DNA of 64,000 bases from NCBI GenBank assembly GCA_030431825.1, contig JAUIIJ010000014.1:1-64000 (forward strand), written 5' to 3'. Source of the DNA: Alphaproteobacteria bacterium (GTDB lineage Bacteria > Pseudomonadota > Alphaproteobacteria > Rhodobacterales > Rhodobacteraceae). Every line of letters starts with the position of its first letter. The stretch's first letter is position 1. Shown in pieces: positions 36,446-47,120 of this stretch. A program made the translations under genes and the position numbers. The notes under the pieces are model-generated. The model was not told the DNA's origin, searched no databases, and was given only the letters and a program-made list of their open reading frames with translations.

Positions 36446-37786
36446 GTGTCCTGGGACAGCAAGGTGCTTTGGACCGAGGGGTTGTTCCTGCAACCTCATC
36501 ACTTCCAGCAGGCGGATCGGTATACCGAGGCACTGGTAACCGGGCTGGCCCGCCGCGTGCGGCCCTATGCCTGGGGGGTAAGCGCGCTGGAAATCGACGA
36601 AGAGGTGCTCAAGGTCGGGCAGTTCGCGCTGAAATCCTGTGCCGGGCTGACCCAGGACGGTACCGTGTTCCGCGTGCCCATGGCCGAGGATCACCCGCCG
36701 GCTCTGGAAGTGCCCGAAACCATCAAGGATTGCGTGGTCTACCTGACCGTGCCGCAACGGCGGCAGGGGGCCGCCGAGGTCGATCTGAGCGGTGCGGAAA
36801 TGTCGGCCAGCCGTCTGCGCCCCGGCGAGATCGAAGTCACCGATTCCATGGGGCAGCAGAAAAAACCCGTCATGCTCGGTATCGGCAAGATGCGTCTGCA
36901 ATTCGCGCTGGCGGTCGATGACCTGTCTGACCGGCTGGCGATCCCGGTGGCGCGCATCATCGAGGTGCGCCCTGACAAGGAGATCATTCTGGACCAGGCA
37001 TTCATCCCGAGTTGTCTGGATGTACGTGCGGCGCGATCGCTCGACGGGTTCACGCGCGAGCTTGAGGGTTTGCTGTCACACCGGATGCAGGCGCTGGCCG
37101 GACGCCTGTCCGAGGGGGGCGGCGCGCGTGGCGTGGCGGAAGTGTCGGATTTCCTGTTGCTGACGGTGGTCAACCGCATGATCCCGGTGATGCGTCATCT
37201 GTCGCGGATCGAGAACCTGCATCCGGAAGATCTCTATCGGCATTGCATCGCTCTGGCCGGGGAATTGTCGGTGTTCATGACCGCGGAAAAACAGCCGCCC
37301 GAGTTGCCGCCCTATCGTCACGACGATCTGACCGGCAGTTTCGCACCCGTCATCCGGTTGCTGCGGCAATATCTGAGTTCGGTGCTTGAACAGACAGCGA
37401 TTCCGATCAAGCTGGACGAGCGGAAATATGGTATAAGCGTGGGTGTGATCGCCGACCGCAAGCTGTTGGGAAATGCGGGTTTCGTTCTGGCAGTGGACGC
37501 GGATATTCCCGCCGAGGATGTGCGCCGCCATTTTGCGGGTCAGGCCAAGATCGGACCGGTCGAGGAAATCCGGCAACTGGTCAATTCCGCGCTGCCGGGG
37601 ATCACACTGCGCCCGATGCCGGTGGCCCCGCGCCAGATTCCCTATCACGCGGGCGTGGTCTATTTCGAACTCGACGCCGCCAGCCCGTACTGGGGCAAGA
37701 TGACCACGTCGGGCGGCATCGCGGTGCATGTATCCGGCCAGTATCCGGGTCTGAAGATGGAGCTTTGGGCGATCCGGAACGGCTGA
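36446..37786 (+). CDS. tssK: T6SS baseplate protein TssK (ImpJ/VasE)
   Basis: WDSKVLWTEGLFLQPHHFQQADRYTEALV... GTG start. Confidence 0.94.
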   Translation: MSWDSKVLWTEGLFLQPHHFQQADRYTEALVTGLARRVRPYAWGVSALEIDEEVLKVGQFALKSCAGLTQDGTVFRVPMAEDHPPALEVPETIKDCVVYLTVPQRRQGAAEVDLSGAEMSASRLRPGEIEVTDSMGQQKKPVMLGIGKMRLQFALAVDDLSDRLAIPVARIIEVRPDKEIILDQAFIPSCLDVRAARSLDGFTRELEGLLSHRMQALAGRLSEGGGARGVAEVSDFLLLTVVNRMIPVMRHLSRIENLHPEDLYRHCIALAGELSVFMTAEKQPPELPPYRHDDLTGSFAPVIRLLRQYLSSVLEQTAIPIKLDERKYGISVGVIADRKLLGNAGFVLAVDADIPAEDVRRHFAGQAKIGPVEEIRQLVNSALPGITLRPMPVAPRQIPYHAGVVYFELDAASPYWGKMTTSGGIAVHVSGQYPGLKMELWAIRNG

Positions 37787-37799
37787 TGGATTGGTATGA

Positions 37800-39185
37800 A
37801 TGATGTCTGACGACGACCCGTTTGCAGAACCCGATGACACCGACAAGACGGTGATCAGGCCGAATCCGGGCGGTCGGCGCAAGGTTGCGGCACAACCCGC
37901 CGCAGCACCCGCCGCCGACGCGTTCGGTGTGCCTGCTGCCGCGGCCCCGGAACCGGTATCCAGCCCCGCCGGGCCGCCGGACTCCGGTCCGACGCTCACG
38001 GGCATGAACCAGCTTGTCGCCTCTGCCAGCACGTTGTTTTCCCTGATCAGCCGCATTCGGAACCGCGCCCAGCACATGGACCCGGACAAGTTGCGCCAGA
38101 GCGTGATCGCCGAGGTGCGCGCGTTCGAAAACCGTGCCTTGCAGGCGGGCATCGCGGCCCAGACGGTCAAGGTCGCACGCTATGCGCTCTGCGCCACGCT
38201 CGACGATGTGGTGCTGAATACCCCGTGGGGCGGGCAGTCGAGCTGGGGTCTGCAATCGATGGTGGGCACGTTCCATCGCGAGACGGTAGGCGGCGACCGC
38301 TTCTATGATCTGCTGGCAAGGCTGGAAAAGGAACCGGGGCAGAATATCGACCTGCTCGAATTCATCTACATGTGCATGTCGCTGGGGTTCGAGGGGCGAT
38401 TGCGCGTCGAACAGGGCGGCGCCGAGAAGCATCTGCAAATCCGTGCCGCCCTGGCCCGTATCATCCGGGCGCAGCGGGGGCCGCTTGAACGGGACTTGTC
38501 GCCGCATTGGGAAGGCGTGGAAAAGCCGTTCAAGCCGCGCTCGGTCTGGCGGCTGGTGTGGATCGCGGTTGCGGTCACCGCCGGGCTCCTGGCGTTTCAG
38601 TTCGCGGGCCTGTCCTATGCCCTGTCGACGTCGACCGAGCGTGTGGTCGGCCAGTTGTCGGTCATCGACAGCGGCCCGGTGGCGGAACTGCAACGCCGCG
38701 CGCCACCGCCGCCGCCTGCGCCCGCCGCCCCGAGCGCAGAGGAACAGCTCAGGAAGGTCGAGGGATTTCTGCAGCCCGAAATCGACGATGGCGTTGTCGA
38801 GGTTTTTCAGAAGGGCAACACGCTGATCGTGCGCATCACCGGGTCGGGAATGTTCGGCTCCGGCTCTGACAGGTTGTCACAGAATTTCGAGGCACCGGTG
38901 GATCGCGTGGCGAGGGCGCTGAACGACGAGCCCGGCCCGGTCATCATCGCCGGCCATTCCGACAACGTGCCGATCCGGTCGTCCCGGTTCCCCTCGAACA
39001 TGGCGCTGTCGCTGGCGCGTGCGAAATCGGTGATGGAGCACATGTCCGGTGAACTGGATGATCCGGGCCGGTTGTCGGCCGAAGGGCGCGCCGACAAGGA
39101 GCCGATCGCGGATAACGGCACGCGCGAGGGACGCGCCCGCAATCGTCGCATAGAAGTGCTGCTGGTGCGGGAGGACGGGACATGA
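37800..39185 (+). CDS. tssL: T6SS membrane protein TssL (DotU) with C-terminal OmpA peptidoglycan-binding domain
   Basis: DotU domain (NQLVASASTLFSLISRIRNRAQHMDPDKLRQSVIAEVRAFE...) and OmpA (IIAGHSDNVPIRSSRFPSNMALSLARAKSVMEHM...RARNRRIEVLL). Confidence 0.94.
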   Translation: MMSDDDPFAEPDDTDKTVIRPNPGGRRKVAAQPAAAPAADAFGVPAAAAPEPVSSPAGPPDSGPTLTGMNQLVASASTLFSLISRIRNRAQHMDPDKLRQSVIAEVRAFENRALQAGIAAQTVKVARYALCATLDDVVLNTPWGGQSSWGLQSMVGTFHRETVGGDRFYDLLARLEKEPGQNIDLLEFIYMCMSLGFEGRLRVEQGGAEKHLQIRAALARIIRAQRGPLERDLSPHWEGVEKPFKPRSVWRLVWIAVAVTAGLLAFQFAGLSYALSTSTERVVGQLSVIDSGPVAELQRRAPPPPPAPAAPSAEEQLRKVEGFLQPEIDDGVVEVFQKGNTLIVRITGSGMFGSGSDRLSQNFEAPVDRVARALNDEPGPVIIAGHSDNVPIRSSRFPSNMALSLARAKSVMEHMSGELDDPGRLSAEGRADKEPIADNGTREGRARNRRIEVLLVREDGT

Positions 39186-42100
39186 TCCGCAGAACCCTGA
39201 GATTCATGTTCGGAACGATCTATTCGATCCTGGCGCTGGTGGCGCTCGTTCTGTCGCTGTGCACGTGGTATTTCGCACCTTATCTGGGGTGGGGCGACTG
39301 GTATCCCTTTGACAGCGTGACCACCCGCATCGTGACCATCTTCGCGATCTGGGTATTCTTCCTGCTGCTCATGGGGGTCGTCTTCTGGTGGCGCTGGCGC
39401 AAGGCGCGGGCGATGGGCAAGGAGATCGCAGAGACCGTCGAGTCCGATGCCGACGAGGTGTTGAACGAAGAGATCAGCGCGCTGAAGAGCAAGTTCAAGG
39501 CGGCGATCACCGAATTGCGCAAGTCCAGGAACGGACGGCGGCATCTGAGCGAACTGCCCTGGTATGTGATGATCGGCCCGCCCGGCGCCGGCAAGACCAC
39601 GGCGATCGTGAATTCGGGATTGCAGTTCCCGCTGGCGGACAAGACCGGCAAGGCCGCGGTCGGCGGGGTCGGTGGCACGCGCAATTGCGACTGGTGGTTT
39701 ACCAATCAGGCGGTGCTGATCGACACGGCGGGGCGCTATACCACGCAGGAAAGCGACAAGGATGCGGACAACGCGGGGTGGCTTGGCTTTCTTGATCTGC
39801 TGAGGCGGCATCGCAAGCGTCAGCCGATCAATGGCGCGATGATCGCGATCAGCCTGAGCGACCTGTCGCTGCAGGATGAAACGACGCAGAAAAGCCATGC
39901 GCTGGCGGTGCGCAGGCGGTTGAACGAACTGCGCGAGCGCCTGGGGGTGCGGTTCCCGGTCTATGTGCTGTTCACCAAGGCGGACCTGATCGCCGGGTTC
40001 AGCGAATTTCACGACAATCTGGGCAAGGAAGAGCGCGAACAGGTCTGGGGATTTACCCTGCCGCTGGATCAGAGCCGTGGCGAGGTCTCGCCGATGGGGG
40101 CGTTCGACGATGAATTTGCGCTGCTGCTGGGGCAGCTCAATGCGCAGTCGCTCGAACGCATGCAGGCGGAAACCGATCATCAGCGCCGCGCCCTGATTGC
40201 CGGATTCCCGAGCCAGGTCGCCTCGATGCGCCGTGTCGCGCGCGAGTTTCTGAACGAGGTGTTTCAGGACAACCGCTATGAGAAACGCCACATGTTGCGC
40301 GGGGTCTATTTCACGTCGGGCACGCAGGAGGGCACGCCGATCGACCGGCTGATGCTGAACATGGCGCAGACCTTTGGCATCGGGCGTCAGGCCATCGGGT
40401 CCGGCCAGGGCACGGGACGGTCCTATTTCCTGACCCGGCTGTTCGAACAGGTGATCTTCCCCGAGGCGGGGCTCGTGTCATCCGATGACAAGGTCGAGCG
40501 ACGCTATCGCTGGGCGCGCGTCGCGGCGATAGCGGCCACGGTTTTGGTTGCGCTGACCACCGGAAGCCTGTGGATCCGCAGCTATCTTGGAAATTCAGAG
40601 TTGCTCGATCAGGCCGAGGCGCAGGTGCAGGCCTATCAGGCGGCGGCGGCCACACTGCCGCCCAGCCCGGTGGGCGATACCGACCTGCCACCGGTGGTCG
40701 ATGCGTTGAACATTCTGCGGGACATGCCCGGCAACCCGGTACTCAGCGATCCGGCCCCCGACCGCAGCGTCACCTACGGATTGTACCAGGGCGAAGTCAT
40801 CGGGACACAGGCGGCGCAGACCTATCGCGCCGCGCTGAACCAGCGTTTCCTGCCGCGATTGCTGTTGCGGCTGGAAGAGCAGATGGCCGCCAACATGAAC
40901 AACACCGAGTTGCTCTACGAGGCGCTCAAGATCTACCTGATGCTCGGCCTTCAGGGACCGATGAATGCGGACCTGGTCAGGGAATGGCTGCAGATCGACT
41001 GGTCGCTCGCCTATTCCGGCCCTGCGCGCGACACCTTGCGGCGCGACCTCGCGGATCATCTCGATGCCCTGTTGTCGCAGCCGATGGAAGAGATCTCCCT
41101 GAACGGCCCGCTGGTCGAGCAGGTGCAGGGCCTGCTGCTAGAAATGCCGTTGTCGCAGCGCGTCTACAACGGCATCATCAACAGCCCGCAGGCCACCGGC
41201 CTGCCGGAATGGCGCATCACCGAGGCCGGCGGCCCGGCAGTGCAACGGGTTCTGGTACGCTCGTCGGGCAAACCGCTCAGCGATGGGGTCGAGGGAATTT
41301 TCACCTATGACGGGTTCAACAACGTCTTCCTGAACGAGGCGGTGGATGTCGCCGCGCGCGTTGCCAGTGAAAGCTGGGTTTTGGGACCGCGTGGCGAAGC
41401 CGAGCAGACCGAAGCGGCGCTTGTCGCGCTGAGCCGGGATGTTCTGAACCTGTACTACAACGATTACATTGCCCGTTACGACGCGGTGCTGGGCGATATC
41501 GACATCATACCGATGGAAAGCCTGTCGCACGCAGTGGAGGTCACGAATGTTCTGTCCGGCCCGACCTCGCCCATCGTCAACATCCTCATCGGGATCTCGG
41601 ACGAGACCCGATTGACCGAAGACCGCGCGGTGCTCGACACCAGCGAACTCAAGACCGGGGCGAGCGCCGCGGCCGCGATTGAATCCCGGTCCACGCTGAG
41701 TGCGCAGGCGCAGGTCATGTTGCGAGCCCTGTCGCGTGCCGCCGCGGCCAACTCAGGTGCGCCGCCCCGTCCGCCGGGTGCCTATGTCGAGGATCGTTTT
41801 GCCTGGCTGCATCAGCTTGTCGACCGCCCCGAGGGGCAACCCTCGCAACTTGACGGGCTGATGGGATCTCTGACCAATGTCTATCAGGAGCTGAACAAGA
41901 TGTCGTTCAGCGGAGTCAGCAGCAGCGCCGAAGGTGGTGCCGCGATCCAGCAGTTTCAGCAGGCCGCCAGCCGCATCGACGGACCGATCCAACGCTGGGC
42001 GTCGCAGATCACCACCGGCTCGTCCGGGATTGCGGCGGATGGCACGCGCGCGTCGATCAACGCCAGCTGGCAGGCCAGCGTGTTGCCGTTCTGCGAACAG

Positions 42101-42751
42101 GCGCTGAGCAATCGCTATCCGTTCAACCGCCGCGCGGGTGCCGATGTCGCCATGCAGGATTTCGCCCGGCTGTTTGCGCCACAGGGGCTGATCGACTCGT
42201 TCTTTACCGAACACCTGATCCGCTATGTCGATACCAGAACCCGGCCGTGGTCGTGGAAGCGGGTCAATGACGTGGATCTGGGCATTTCGCAATCGGTGCT
42301 GGAACAGATGCAATACGCCGCCGAGATACGCGACGCGTTCTTTGCCGCGGGTCCGACGCCGGCGGTACAGTTCCAGATCACGCCCGAGGCTCTGGACCCC
42401 AAGGCCAAGTCGGTGTCACTCGAAATCGACGGCCAAGCGGTCGAATTTGCGCATCGTGGCGGCCAGCCCAACCCGGTGGCGGTGACATGGCCCGGCTCGG
42501 TCGGATTGGCGCGGGTGACATTTCAGCCGGACAGGAAGAATATCGAGAGCACGCTGTCGCGGGATGGCCCGTGGGGGTGGTTCCGGTTGCTGGATGCGGC
42601 GGAGGTACGCCGCACCAACGTGTCGGACCGCAAGCGCGTGATCTTCAATGTGGGTGGCCGCATCGCGATCTTCCAGTTGCAGTCGGGCTCCGTGATCAAC
42701 CCGTTTGCCCTGCCGGCACTGGCCAAGTTCAATTGTCCAAAGTCGATGTGA
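39182..42751 (+). CDS. tssM: T6SS inner-membrane protein TssM (IcmF)
   Basis: Walker A GPPGAGKTTAIVNSGLQFPL, IcmF/DUF1215-type sequence. ATGA overlap with tssL. Confidence 0.96.
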   Translation: MIRRTLRFMFGTIYSILALVALVLSLCTWYFAPYLGWGDWYPFDSVTTRIVTIFAIWVFFLLLMGVVFWWRWRKARAMGKEIAETVESDADEVLNEEISALKSKFKAAITELRKSRNGRRHLSELPWYVMIGPPGAGKTTAIVNSGLQFPLADKTGKAAVGGVGGTRNCDWWFTNQAVLIDTAGRYTTQESDKDADNAGWLGFLDLLRRHRKRQPINGAMIAISLSDLSLQDETTQKSHALAVRRRLNELRERLGVRFPVYVLFTKADLIAGFSEFHDNLGKEEREQVWGFTLPLDQSRGEVSPMGAFDDEFALLLGQLNAQSLERMQAETDHQRRALIAGFPSQVASMRRVAREFLNEVFQDNRYEKRHMLRGVYFTSGTQEGTPIDRLMLNMAQTFGIGRQAIGSGQGTGRSYFLTRLFEQVIFPEAGLVSSDDKVERRYRWARVAAIAATVLVALTTGSLWIRSYLGNSELLDQAEAQVQAYQAAAATLPPSPVGDTDLPPVVDALNILRDMPGNPVLSDPAPDRSVTYGLYQGEVIGTQAAQTYRAALNQRFLPRLLLRLEEQMAANMNNTELLYEALKIYLMLGLQGPMNADLVREWLQIDWSLAYSGPARDTLRRDLADHLDALLSQPMEEISLNGPLVEQVQGLLLEMPLSQRVYNGIINSPQATGLPEWRITEAGGPAVQRVLVRSSGKPLSDGVEGIFTYDGFNNVFLNEAVDVAARVASESWVLGPRGEAEQTEAALVALSRDVLNLYYNDYIARYDAVLGDIDIIPMESLSHAVEVTNVLSGPTSPIVNILIGISDETRLTEDRAVLDTSELKTGASAAAAIESRSTLSAQAQVMLRALSRAAAANSGAPPRPPGAYVEDRFAWLHQLVDRPEGQPSQLDGLMGSLTNVYQELNKMSFSGVSSSAEGGAAIQQFQQAASRIDGPIQRWASQITTGSSGIAADGTRASINASWQASVLPFCEQALSNRYPFNRRAGADVAMQDFARLFAPQGLIDSFFTEHLIRYVDTRTRPWSWKRVNDVDLGISQSVLEQMQYAAEIRDAFFAAGPTPAVQFQITPEALDPKAKSVSLEIDGQAVEFAHRGGQPNPVAVTWPGSVGLARVTFQPDRKNIESTLSRDGPWGWFRLLDAAEVRRTNVSDRKRVIFNVGGRIAIFQLQSGSVINPFALPALAKFNCPKSM

Positions 42752-43422
42752 TGGCCGGGGCGTTCGGTGCGTTTGGCAAGATGCCCACTGTCGGGGATTT
42801 CTTTCGGTTGAACACTCCGGCGGGTTTCGTCTCGGTCTGGGATGACTGGATGCAGCGCAGCATGCTGGCGGCGCAGACCGCCCTCGGACGGCAATGGGAC
42901 GATCACTACATGTCATCCCCGATCTGGCGCTTCTGCCTGGCGCCGACACTGGCCGGTGCGCCCAAGATCATCGGTGTGCTGATGCCTTCGGTTGATCGTG
43001 TCGGGCGGCGATTTCCGCTGACTCTGATGGCGCCGTTTTCATCGCCGGGCACGATTGCGTCAGACCACTTTCGCGCCGCCCGATTATTTGAGAGACTGGA
43101 GGCGCTTGCCCTGGACGCATTGGAAGACGACATGAGCCGTGAAAAGCTTGAACAGAGGCTCGCCGAAATCCCGCCCCTCGCCGCGGGATGTTCGCCGTCG
43201 GTGTCACGCACCGGTCATTGCATCACGATGACGGGCAGCGATGTGGTCGCAGACCTTGCCGCCGACCGCATCGCGGATGTCTGTGCACGTCCGAGCATCT
43301 GGAGCGCGATGACAGGTGACGCGCAGCGGCTGATGCTGTGCGATGGCCTGCCGGAGGGACCGTCGGCCGTGGGCCTTTTTCACATGGACGCACCGATCTG
43401 GCGCTCTGGCCAGACCGCATGA
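42751..43422 (+). CDS. tagF: T6SS-associated protein TagF (ImpM/SciT)
   Basis: GAFGKMPTVGDFFRLNTPAGFVSVWDDWMQRSM... Confidence 0.9.
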   Translation: MAGAFGAFGKMPTVGDFFRLNTPAGFVSVWDDWMQRSMLAAQTALGRQWDDHYMSSPIWRFCLAPTLAGAPKIIGVLMPSVDRVGRRFPLTLMAPFSSPGTIASDHFRAARLFERLEALALDALEDDMSREKLEQRLAEIPPLAAGCSPSVSRTGHCITMTGSDVVADLAADRIADVCARPSIWSAMTGDAQRLMLCDGLPEGPSAVGLFHMDAPIWRSGQTA

Positions 43423-44132
43423 GCGGGGTTCGCTATAACGCCCGAACCCATGTGGGACATAAACGCAAGGTCAATGAGGATTCCTTGCTTGCGCTGCCCG
43501 AGCAGAGCATCTGGATGGTGTCGGACGGGATGGGCGGGCATGACGCCGGCGATTATGCCAGCCGGCTGATTGCGGACAGGGTTGCGATGATCCCGGCGGG
43601 GCTCAACCCGACGGAGCGGATGCATGCGCTTCGCAATGCGATAACTGAATCGCATGATATTATCCTCGGGGAAGCCACCGCGCGCGGGCGGGGCATTATC
43701 GGGGCAACCGTTGCCGCGCTGATGATCGCAAAGGGGCATTTCGTCGGGCTCTGGGCCGGGGACAGCCGGATATACCGGCTTCGCGACGGTCAGATAGAAC
43801 TCCTGACCACCGACCATTCCGCCGTGGCGGAGCTTGTTCTCGACGGTCAGATGACGTGGGACGAGGCCGATCAGCACCCGCAATCCAACGCGATCACCCG
43901 TGCAGTCGGGGTGGGGGACAGGTTGGAACTCGACAAGATACGCGGCGACGCCCTGCGCGGTGATCGGTTCCTGATCTGCTCGGACGGGCTGACGAAATAT
44001 GCAACCTTCGCGGTCCTGCAATCCGTGCTGTCGCGTGAACCGCTCGAGACGGTCTCCGACCGGCTGATCGAAATCGCCCTCGACGGCGGCGGCGCGGACA
44101 ATATCACCGCTGTCGTTCTGGACGTGCTCTGA
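43419..44132 (+). CDS. pppA: PP2C-type protein phosphatase (PppA)
   Basis: THVGHKRKVNEDSLLAL...WMVSDGMGGHDAGDYAS...WAGDSRIYRL...GGGADNITAVVLDV. Confidence 0.92.
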   Translation: MSGVRYNARTHVGHKRKVNEDSLLALPEQSIWMVSDGMGGHDAGDYASRLIADRVAMIPAGLNPTERMHALRNAITESHDIILGEATARGRGIIGATVAALMIAKGHFVGLWAGDSRIYRLRDGQIELLTTDHSAVAELVLDGQMTWDEADQHPQSNAITRAVGVGDRLELDKIRGDALRGDRFLICSDGLTKYATFAVLQSVLSREPLETVSDRLIEIALDGGGADNITAVVLDVL

Positions 44133-44136
44133 ACAC

Positions 44137-46317
44137 TCAGGGCGTCGCCGTGGTCAGGATGCGGCTGTCGAGCGACAGGATACTGGCCTGATTTGCCTCG
44201 ACGTGATCCTTGAGCGCCGCTGCATAGCCGCTTGCCGATTCAGATGTGGGGCGCAGCCCGTCGAACAGCGGTTCGCTGGAGTGAAGCACGATCACCTTGC
44301 TCTTGCCCAGCGAACTGTCATCGACGGTAAAGCCGATGCGGTTCTCGCGGGCGGCTTCTTCGACGCTGTAGGCTACCCGTACCTTGATCGGGCCCGTCTG
44401 CCCGTCGCGCAGCGCCGCCACCGCGTTTGCCTGCCGGTTCAGATTAGGCAACAGATGATAAACGTTTCCGGAAACATCGAGGATCGAGACGGTCAGGTAG
44501 CCGTCGGTCACATCCGCAGGCAATGCGATGTCGATTATCGGGTTCTCACCCACAAAAAACCGGCCGGACGGGTTTGGCTCATTCCGTCCGCCGACAATGA
44601 AATCTATGCCGATGCCCCCCGGAGGCGCCTTTGGCAGGTTGCTTTCGATGAGGCAGAGCGTGGGGTTCAGAACGTCAACATCCACGGCGACGTTTCGCTC
44701 CCCCGCAATCGCGCTCAGCGCGTCGAACAAGCCGATGCGGGTTGCCGTTTCGGCCACCTTTCCCGTCACCGTGATCGGGCTCTGCGGTCCATATCCCACG
44801 GGCGTTGCCCCCGGCGTCGCGATCGGGCCGCAATCCGCGAGTTCTTCCAGCACGGCAGTGACCTCGCCGGTTGGCAGGAACAGGGGGATCAGTTCGATAT
44901 CCGCACGTCCCGACAGCGCACCGGGCAGGCCATCGGCAAAGGTCCGGCTGAGGCGGGCGTGCAAGGCGGTGTCGGTGGTCGAGCCGCTGATCCGTGCGTT
45001 GTTGCCGTCAAGCACCAGCCGCCATTCGTCAAGATCGCGCAGGTCCGACAGCGTCGCCATGACATCGTTGCCCCAACTGTCGGCAATATTGCCGGTGGCA
45101 AGTCTCAGATCGGTTGTTCCTGACAGACCTGCCATCCACTCGTCCAGCGCCGCACGCACCTGCTCCGAAGGAACGTTTCCGGTGGCGCGGGGCCGCTCGT
45201 CCGCGGGATAGTCGACGATGAGTTCATACGGATCGGCAACCGGGTATTGCGGCCCAAGTAACTCGTCGAACAGCCCGCCGAAATACCCGCCGATACCACC
45301 AACGAGCAGGGCCAGCACGACAACGAGGCCGACAAACCCGCCGCGTGACCTGCGCGGTTCGTCACGCGCGGGCGAGGGGGGGGATACAGGCGGGGACGCA
45401 GACGGGGCGGCGGGAGATGGATCGGGTTCGGGTGCCGGATCGTCGGCGCGGGGCGGTGGAAAGATCACGGTTGCGTCCGGATCCGCGCCTGCCTCGTTCT
45501 CGCGCAGATAGGCCAGAACCTCGGCCGCCGTCTGGAAACGGGCGTCGGGGTCGGGCGCGGCCATGCGATCGATCAGGGTCCTGAGCGGCTCGGGCACGCC
45601 CGAAGTGTCGAGCGGCTCGCTCTTTTTCCTGACCACCTCCATCGGGTTCTTGCCGACATCGGGCGACGTTCCGCGAAAATTCGCCAGTAACATCGCACCG
45701 AGCGAATAGATATCGGAACGCGCGTCGGTCTGACCGTTCAGTTGTTCGGGCGCGGCATAGGCGTATTTTCCGGCGAATTCGTTCCCGACGATGGTCTGAG
45801 CGCCCGGATTGGTGTCCTTGGCGATGCCGAAATCGATGATCACCGCTTCTGCCGGGTTGCCGTTGCGCAGGATGATGTTGTCCGGGCTGAGGTCGCGATG
45901 CACGATGTTGCGCTTGTGCGCCGCCTCGAGTCCTTCGGCGACGCGACGACACACGGTCAGCAGATCCTCGGCGGACATCGGGCCTTCGCGCAGTTTCCTG
46001 TCCAGACCCGGACCGTCGACATAGTCCATGACAAGATAGACCAATCCGTCCTGCGTGCGGTGGTTTTCGGAATACCGTACCACGGCGTCATGGCGGATCT
46101 CGCGGATCTCCTCTTCGCGGGTCAGCAGGACAAGGTAATCGTCATTTGCGGAAAACTCGGCTTTCAGGACCTTGAGCGCGGCGAGTCGCCCCGAGATCTC
46201 GCTGCGTGCCTTGTAAACTTCCGAGGTGCCGCCGCGCCCGAGCATTGCTTCGACGCGGTAGGTGTTGTTCAGCACATCACCGGGCTGAAACGTATCCGTG
46301 GGGCGTGAGTCGATCAT
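44137..46317 (-). CDS. ppkA: Serine/threonine protein kinase (PpkA-like), TM, DUF4384-like C-terminus
   Basis: Kinase motifs IVHRDLSPDNIIL, VIIDFGIAKD, then TM GFVGLVVVLALLVGGIGGYFGG. Convergent with pppA. Confidence 0.9.
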   Translation of the reverse strand: MIDSRPTDTFQPGDVLNNTYRVEAMLGRGGTSEVYKARSEISGRLAALKVLKAEFSANDDYLVLLTREEEIREIRHDAVVRYSENHRTQDGLVYLVMDYVDGPGLDRKLREGPMSAEDLLTVCRRVAEGLEAAHKRNIVHRDLSPDNIILRNGNPAEAVIIDFGIAKDTNPGAQTIVGNEFAGKYAYAAPEQLNGQTDARSDIYSLGAMLLANFRGTSPDVGKNPMEVVRKKSEPLDTSGVPEPLRTLIDRMAAPDPDARFQTAAEVLAYLRENEAGADPDATVIFPPPRADDPAPEPDPSPAAPSASPPVSPPSPARDEPRRSRGGFVGLVVVLALLVGGIGGYFGGLFDELLGPQYPVADPYELIVDYPADERPRATGNVPSEQVRAALDEWMAGLSGTTDLRLATGNIADSWGNDVMATLSDLRDLDEWRLVLDGNNARISGSTTDTALHARLSRTFADGLPGALSGRADIELIPLFLPTGEVTAVLEELADCGPIATPGATPVGYGPQSPITVTGKVAETATRIGLFDALSAIAGERNVAVDVDVLNPTLCLIESNLPKAPPGGIGIDFIVGGRNEPNPSGRFFVGENPIIDIALPADVTDGYLTVSILDVSGNVYHLLPNLNRQANAVAALRDGQTGPIKVRVAYSVEEAARENRIGFTVDDSSLGKSKVIVLHSSEPLFDGLRPTSESASGYAAALKDHVEANQASILSLDSRILTTATP

Positions 46318-46364
46318 GTCTCAGCCCCTTGCTACATCTGGTCCTGCTTCAAACGTCAGCGGTC

Positions 46365-46937
46365 TCAGCCCAATGCCTGGAATTCGACCCGGCGATTGAC
46401 ATCTGCCCTCGGGTTGGCGGCGTCATATGGGGCGCTTTCGCCCATGCCGATCGCCTCGATCCGGTTTTCGGCAAGCCCGCAATCATCGACCAGGTGACGC
46501 TTGACCTCCTGCGCGCGCAGCAGCGACAGCCGTTCGTTATAGGATGCGGTTCCGGAACTGTCGGTATGGCCGACCACCTGATAGACCGCCACATCGACCG
46601 ACTTCATGACCTCGCAGAGCGTCACGAGCTTGGGTTTCTGATCGTCCCGCAACGCGGCGCTGTCAAAATCAAAGGCGATCTGGATATTGACTTGTTCTTC
46701 GGGTGTGACTGCCGCGTATTCCTTGGCTGCAGCGGGCGCGACGGTGGCGGTCTCGGTCGTATCGCCCTGCGGTGCGCTGGGCACGATCACCAGTCCCCGG
46801 GTCTTCTGCTTCTTGAACGCATCCGCGATTTCTTCGGCTGTCATCTCGTCCGCAGTCTGGGCGACGAGCGTGCCGGGAACGGCATGGCCAAGGCCAAGGA
46901 CAAGCGCAAATGCAAAAACTCTGGAAAAACAAACCAT
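46365..46937 (-). CDS. OmpA-family protein
   Basis: IAFDFDSAALRDDQKPKLVTL...VVGHTDSSGTASYNERLSLLRAQEVKRHL...NRRVEF. Confidence 0.87.
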   Translation of the reverse strand: MVCFSRVFAFALVLGLGHAVPGTLVAQTADEMTAEEIADAFKKQKTRGLVIVPSAPQGDTTETATVAPAAAKEYAAVTPEEQVNIQIAFDFDSAALRDDQKPKLVTLCEVMKSVDVAVYQVVGHTDSSGTASYNERLSLLRAQEVKRHLVDDCGLAENRIEAIGMGESAPYDAANPRADVNRRVEFQALG

Positions 46938-47120
46938 CTTGCGTCCTTTGCTGCTGTCGAAAGTTACCGTTGAAACTGTACACGACGCATCGGCATGTCA
47001 CAACGGTTTTGCAACCATTCGATGCAGTCGCATTATTCCGTTTCTCTTCGTGTTCGAGGAAAAAAGCGCTTTACTCGCTGTACTGAAGCAGGCTGAATTG
47101 CCCGAAACGATGAGGACGTG

